NCBI GenBank assembly: GCA_021234155.1
Contig: JAJEKV010000234.1
Location: 246,001-310,000, forward strand
Reading direction: 5' to 3'
From: Isoetes taiwanensis
Lineage: Eukaryota; Streptophyta; Lycopodiopsida; Isoetales; Isoetaceae
DNA length: 64,000 nt
Shown here: piece after piece, positions 61,249-64,000 of the stretch
How positions within the stretch are numbered: the first letter of the stretch is position 1
Layout: the number at the start of each line of letters is the position of its first letter
The notes under the pieces: generated by a model
Databases searched by the model: none
What the model was told of the DNA's origin: nothing
The model's input: only the letters and a program-made list of their open reading frames with translations
Made by a program: the position numbers and the translations under genes

Positions 61249-63378
61249 CTAAAAAATATATAACTGCATGCAAGTATATGTAGTAAGAACATACCAGTGT
61301 TTTAGAAGTGGAATGAGGTCCTGAGCATGGTATTTAAGCCCGGGATAATCTTGTTTTAGAGTGCTGATGACATTTATCCAGATCGTTTTTCTGTCAAAGC
61401 CGTTGTTCAGAAAACAGTTCATAATTTTGCCCATGTCTATGGCTGCTTGTCTTGCATTGCTGTGAACGTACAGGCAGGGCATAATCTGTGAGCAAATCAC
61501 TCTACTAGCTTGTAGATATGGCCTGCAACTGTCCGCTATGACATATTTCTTTACTGGAAAAGGAAGCAGATCCCGCTTGTCATATTTTATCGTTTTATAA
61601 AGTCCAATACAAGCATCAATGACTTGAATCTTCATGTTAAGAAAATTGGCTGTAGTTCCAATCCAGTCCCGTGACTTGTTGCCAATGTAACCACCAGTTT
61701 CATTTTTAATCTCAATGAACTTCATGTTGTAGAGACAAATTTCTGCTGATAAACTTAGAAATTCATTGGGGTTGCCACAATTGACTAATAACAGGTCATC
61801 CATGTACCTGAATGAGCATCTAAACCTTTGAATATCCTTATATCGTCCAGCCTTAGCAAGCTTCATGATAAAACTGACCTCGTACCATGCTAAGTATAGA
61901 TTGCACCAGTCTGGTGAGCATGCGAAACCCATTGGTATGCCACTGCATTGTCTCCATGAGCTTTCATTATTGCAAAGCCAGCAGTTTCTCAGCAGCCAAC
62001 CATTTATGGAACAGAATTTTGCGCAGGTCATTTCTGTCCAGCATTCTGGTTGCTTAGACTTACAATCCCATTTTGTCACAAAGCCACCATTCACACTATT
62101 CTTTCTTTTATAGAAGAGTTTGATCCTTTTATTGATATTTTTTTGAAAATCAAAAGCGGTATTGATTATCTTGTTCATGATGCATTCGAGGCCTTCTTCT
62201 CCTTCCAATGGAATGGATTCGTAGCATTTAGAGATGTCTGCTACAAATACATTGTAGATTCTTTCAGGCAAATTAAGCACAACCTGGTATACAGAATCTA
62301 TTATCCAGTTTGGACTGAATCCTTTAGGACAAAATATTTCAATTGCCTTACATAAGCTTCTTGATATTTGAGGCCAAATGTCAAGTATGCTTTTCAAGCA
62401 TTGAGCCAAAAGATCACAAATTTCTGAGAATACCGATCCATGGGCATTAGTAATCCATCTGAAACTATGCTTGTGGGCTTTATATATACCAAGCAAATAT
62501 GGTAGAGGCGGGATTTCCTCCTCCTCTTCCTCTTTATTGAGGAGTTCCCTTATGGCCCTATTCATTTCTTTTTGTACATCTTGTACTGGAATGGAAGAAG
62601 CAACAAAATCCTTACTGTTAAGTCTTTCTATGGCCAGCTTTTTGGCAAGCAGGGGGCAAATAAAACTCGGATTGTTAGTAGCTTTATCAATTCCGGCTAT
62701 GTATAGGTTTTTCACAGTCCACTCCAATTCCTTTAAGGCAATTTCATCATCCTCAAGGACATAATGTCTGATCTTGCCTTTATCACTGCTTAGGTATTCT
62801 TTCAATTTTCCAAGAGCAACTTCCCTAAGAGCAGTCTCTAGGGCCCGCACTTGCCATGGTTCTAGTTGTGGCAGATCAAATTTGTTAATTTTGAGGAAAG
62901 TATGGAGACCATCAGAAATAGCCAATAAGCATTGGTTGATGTTGCACTTTTTGTATGGGATGTGATTTAACCCCTTTTTGAGTAGATTTCTGAGATTTTT
63001 GTTTCTGATAATATTGCAGTCTGTAGTAAGGACATGCTGGTGCTCTTTATCAATGTAGTCTTTCATAGCACGGCTAGAGCATGGACATTTTGGAGACTTT
63101 TTACTGACAAAAGTATTAAATGGTTTATAGCAGATGTCTACAAGTTTAGCTTCATATCTCCATCCAAACTTGGTGTCGGATAGCACAGTCAAACCTTCCT
63201 CACCGAGAAATGGTGGGATTATATTCTCCAGAATATCTCTAATTCTCAGCGCATCCATTAATCTGGAATGATATGTCATATGTACCACCCGTGACCCATT
63301 CTCAACTTTTTGGGCTTTGATATGGATTCGTCCGTTGGCGTCTATTTCAAGACATCTACGTTCATCAGAAATAGGCTC
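61249..63378 (-). CDS. Penelope-like element reverse transcriptase, no C-terminal endonuclease
   Basis: From the first ATG (63279) the frame is 676 residues, open back to an acceptor-like tacag at 63379. Diagnostic blocks: CPCSSRAMKDYIDKEHQHVL and LRNLLKKGLNHIPYKK (N-terminal PLE motif), IAGIDKATNNPSFIC, LPYLLGIYKAHKHSFRWIT, VFVADISKCYESIP (motif A Asp), CSGIPMGFACSPDWCNLYLA, CSFRYMDDLLLVN (catalytic YMDD), TTANFLNMKIQVID, then PYLQASRVICSQIMP and the thumb. The protein ends about 40 residues after the RT thumb, with no GIY-YIG domain. It could be endonuclease-deficient, or of the type with an N-terminal GIY-YIG lying beyond the window. The frame is intact, suggesting recent activity. It copies element RNA into the genome. 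Confidence 0.9.
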   Translation of the reverse strand, partial: EPISDERRCLEIDANGRIHIKAQKVENGSRVVHMTYHSRLMDALRIRDILENIIPPFLGEEGLTVLSDTKFGWRYEAKLVDICYKPFNTFVSKKSPKCPCSSRAMKDYIDKEHQHVLTTDCNIIRNKNLRNLLKKGLNHIPYKKCNINQCLLAISDGLHTFLKINKFDLPQLEPWQVRALETALREVALGKLKEYLSSDKGKIRHYVLEDDEIALKELEWTVKNLYIAGIDKATNNPSFICPLLAKKLAIERLNSKDFVASSIPVQDVQKEMNRAIRELLNKEEEEEEIPPLPYLLGIYKAHKHSFRWITNAHGSVFSEICDLLAQCLKSILDIWPQISRSLCKAIEIFCPKGFSPNWIIDSVYQVVLNLPERIYNVFVADISKCYESIPLEGEEGLECIMNKIINTAFDFQKNINKRIKLFYKRKNSVNGGFVTKWDCKSKQPECWTEMTCAKFCSINGWLLRNCWLCNNESSWRQCSGIPMGFACSPDWCNLYLAWYEVSFIMKLAKAGRYKDIQRFRCSFRYMDDLLLVNCGNPNEFLSLSAEICLYNMKFIEIKNETGGYIGNKSRDWIGTTANFLNMKIQVIDACIGLYKTIKYDKRDLLPFPVKKYVIADSCRPYLQASRVICSQIMPCLYVHSNARQAAIDMGKIMNCFLNNGFDRKTIWINVISTLKQDYPGLKYHAQDLIPLLKHWYVLTTYTCMQLYIF

Positions 63379-63683
63379 CTGTATTTAAAGCATTGTATTT
63401 TAGTGAAAGTCCATTCTAACTAAAATTAGTGTTGTGAGCGACAGATGTAGTTTTAACCTAAAAAGTCTTAGATCATACTTTTTATAGATAAGTCCCCACA
63501 TTTTGCTGTAGGGGTTCCAGATCTTGGGTATACGGCCAGTACACCTAACGGGTTCACCCGAGATTTACTTTACCATATGGTTTTAGTAAAAACATCTTGC
63601 ATACAGTATATGAGTTTAAGGCAAGATTTTAGAAAAAACATCTTACAAACAACATACACGTTTTTGAGAAATGGTACTGACCT
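63379..63683 (-). other. Possible intron or leader upstream of the PLE RT frame
   Basis: On the minus strand aag|gtcagt at 63681 and aatacag|gag at 63379 would bound a 303-nt intron. However, the upstream frame ends in TAA just before the donor and would join out of frame. So either the upstream ORF is separate or a base is wrong. Confidence 0.3.
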
Positions 63684-64000
63684 TTATATATCAGAGAGGT
63701 CCATAGTGAAGCTCATGTTGATTGGTCCAGCATTAAATTTGCTAGTATTGACTCCTTTAGTGATAGATGCGTCACCATCCGTGTTCTTCCCAGCTGGAGT
63801 TATATTACCTGTAGAAGTAGATGCAGACGTAATATTGGATGTACTCCCCTCTTCCTTATCTTTGGAGCCACGATAAAACATGCGAGGAGGATAAAAGCTT
63901 TTAGACAAAGTGTCGGAGGAAACAAAGTTATAGCTTCTCCTTTTTTGGCTTTGTTTTCGAGGAGGTTTGCTTTTTCCAGTGGATTTTTTGTCAGCGTAAT
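63684..64000 (-). CDS. Partial basic/Ser-Thr-rich ORF upstream of the PLE RT (runs off the window)
   Basis: Open from the window edge: KSTGKSKPPRKQSQKRRSYN, SKSFYPPRMFYRGSKDKEEG, then Ser/Thr/Asn-rich sequence to MSFTMDLSDI and TAA at 63684. It is on the same strand as and 300 bp upstream of RT. It is probably the N-terminal region or first ORF of the same Penelope-like element. No domain recognised. Confidence 0.45.
   Translation of the reverse strand, partial: YADKKSTGKSKPPRKQSQKRRSYNFVSSDTLSKSFYPPRMFYRGSKDKEEGSTSNITSASTSTGNITPAGKNTDGDASITKGVNTSKFNAGPINMSFTMDLSDI

Noticed and set aside
61249-64000. Telomere-associated role for the Penelope-like element
   Set aside because: Endonuclease-deficient PLEs can sit at telomeres, but no TTTAGGG array occurs anywhere in the window.

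Overview
The window looks like nuclear DNA of a land plant, probably a seed-free one such as a fern or lycophyte; that placement is an inference. It is AT-rich, has GT-AG introns and plant repeat families, and holds no rRNA, CRISPR array, operon or confident tRNA gene. The evidence for a plant is a tRNA-Gln-primed Ty3/gypsy element with two RNase H domains, a plant LINE ORF1 of the DUF4283 type, a Helitron helicase remnant and respiratory-burst-oxidase exons. A Penelope-like reverse transcriptase, L1-type LINE ORF1 proteins and a DDE transposase family best known from invertebrates argue against a typical angiosperm. Almost everything is transposable-element DNA, and most reading frames are broken.

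Layout. 1-7.4 kb: mostly unassigned, with a Mutator-like MITE (2617-3090, perfect 9-bp target duplication) inside a hypothetical ORF. 7.5-9.7 kb: Helitron helicase tail, then a LINE ORF1 pseudogene. 10.5-16.9 kb: an element with an FCP1-like phosphatase relic, tandem foldback hairpins and TGTGGTG-rich tandem repeats. 17.2-17.7 kb: a small acidic spliced ORF. 18.4-22.0 kb: a terminal-inverted-repeat element carrying eight copies of an 18-bp palindrome. 22.7-43.4 kb: two divergent members of an unrecognised protein family; the second is split by about 19 kb of nested insertions. These are a duplicated unit of about 2.95 kb, the first copy of which received a 12.2-kb Ty3/gypsy element. The second copy preserves the empty target site. 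The gypsy element carries the same unrecognised family in antisense beside its 3' LTR.

44.2-47.4 kb: a DDE transposase gene on the minus strand. 48.9-51.5 kb: two LINE fragments. 51.7-53.7 kb: a leucine-rich-repeat gene with a 23-nt microexon, next to NADPH-oxidase exons. 53.8-58.5 kb: inverted LTR-like sequences enclosing a histone-H3-like ORF that starts MARTKQTAR and ends in a recognisable H3 alpha2-alpha3 segment, accompanied by three 67-nt hairpins. 58.5-64 kb: (TA)n tracts, an AT-hook ORF and a long Penelope-like reverse transcriptase running off towards the right edge.

Caveat: LTR pairs and duplicates differ mainly by small indels at CAG/CTG/CCWGG/CCG sites, which suggests consensus error at methylated CHG positions. 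Some frameshifts and in-frame TAG codons may therefore be assembly artefacts rather than decay.
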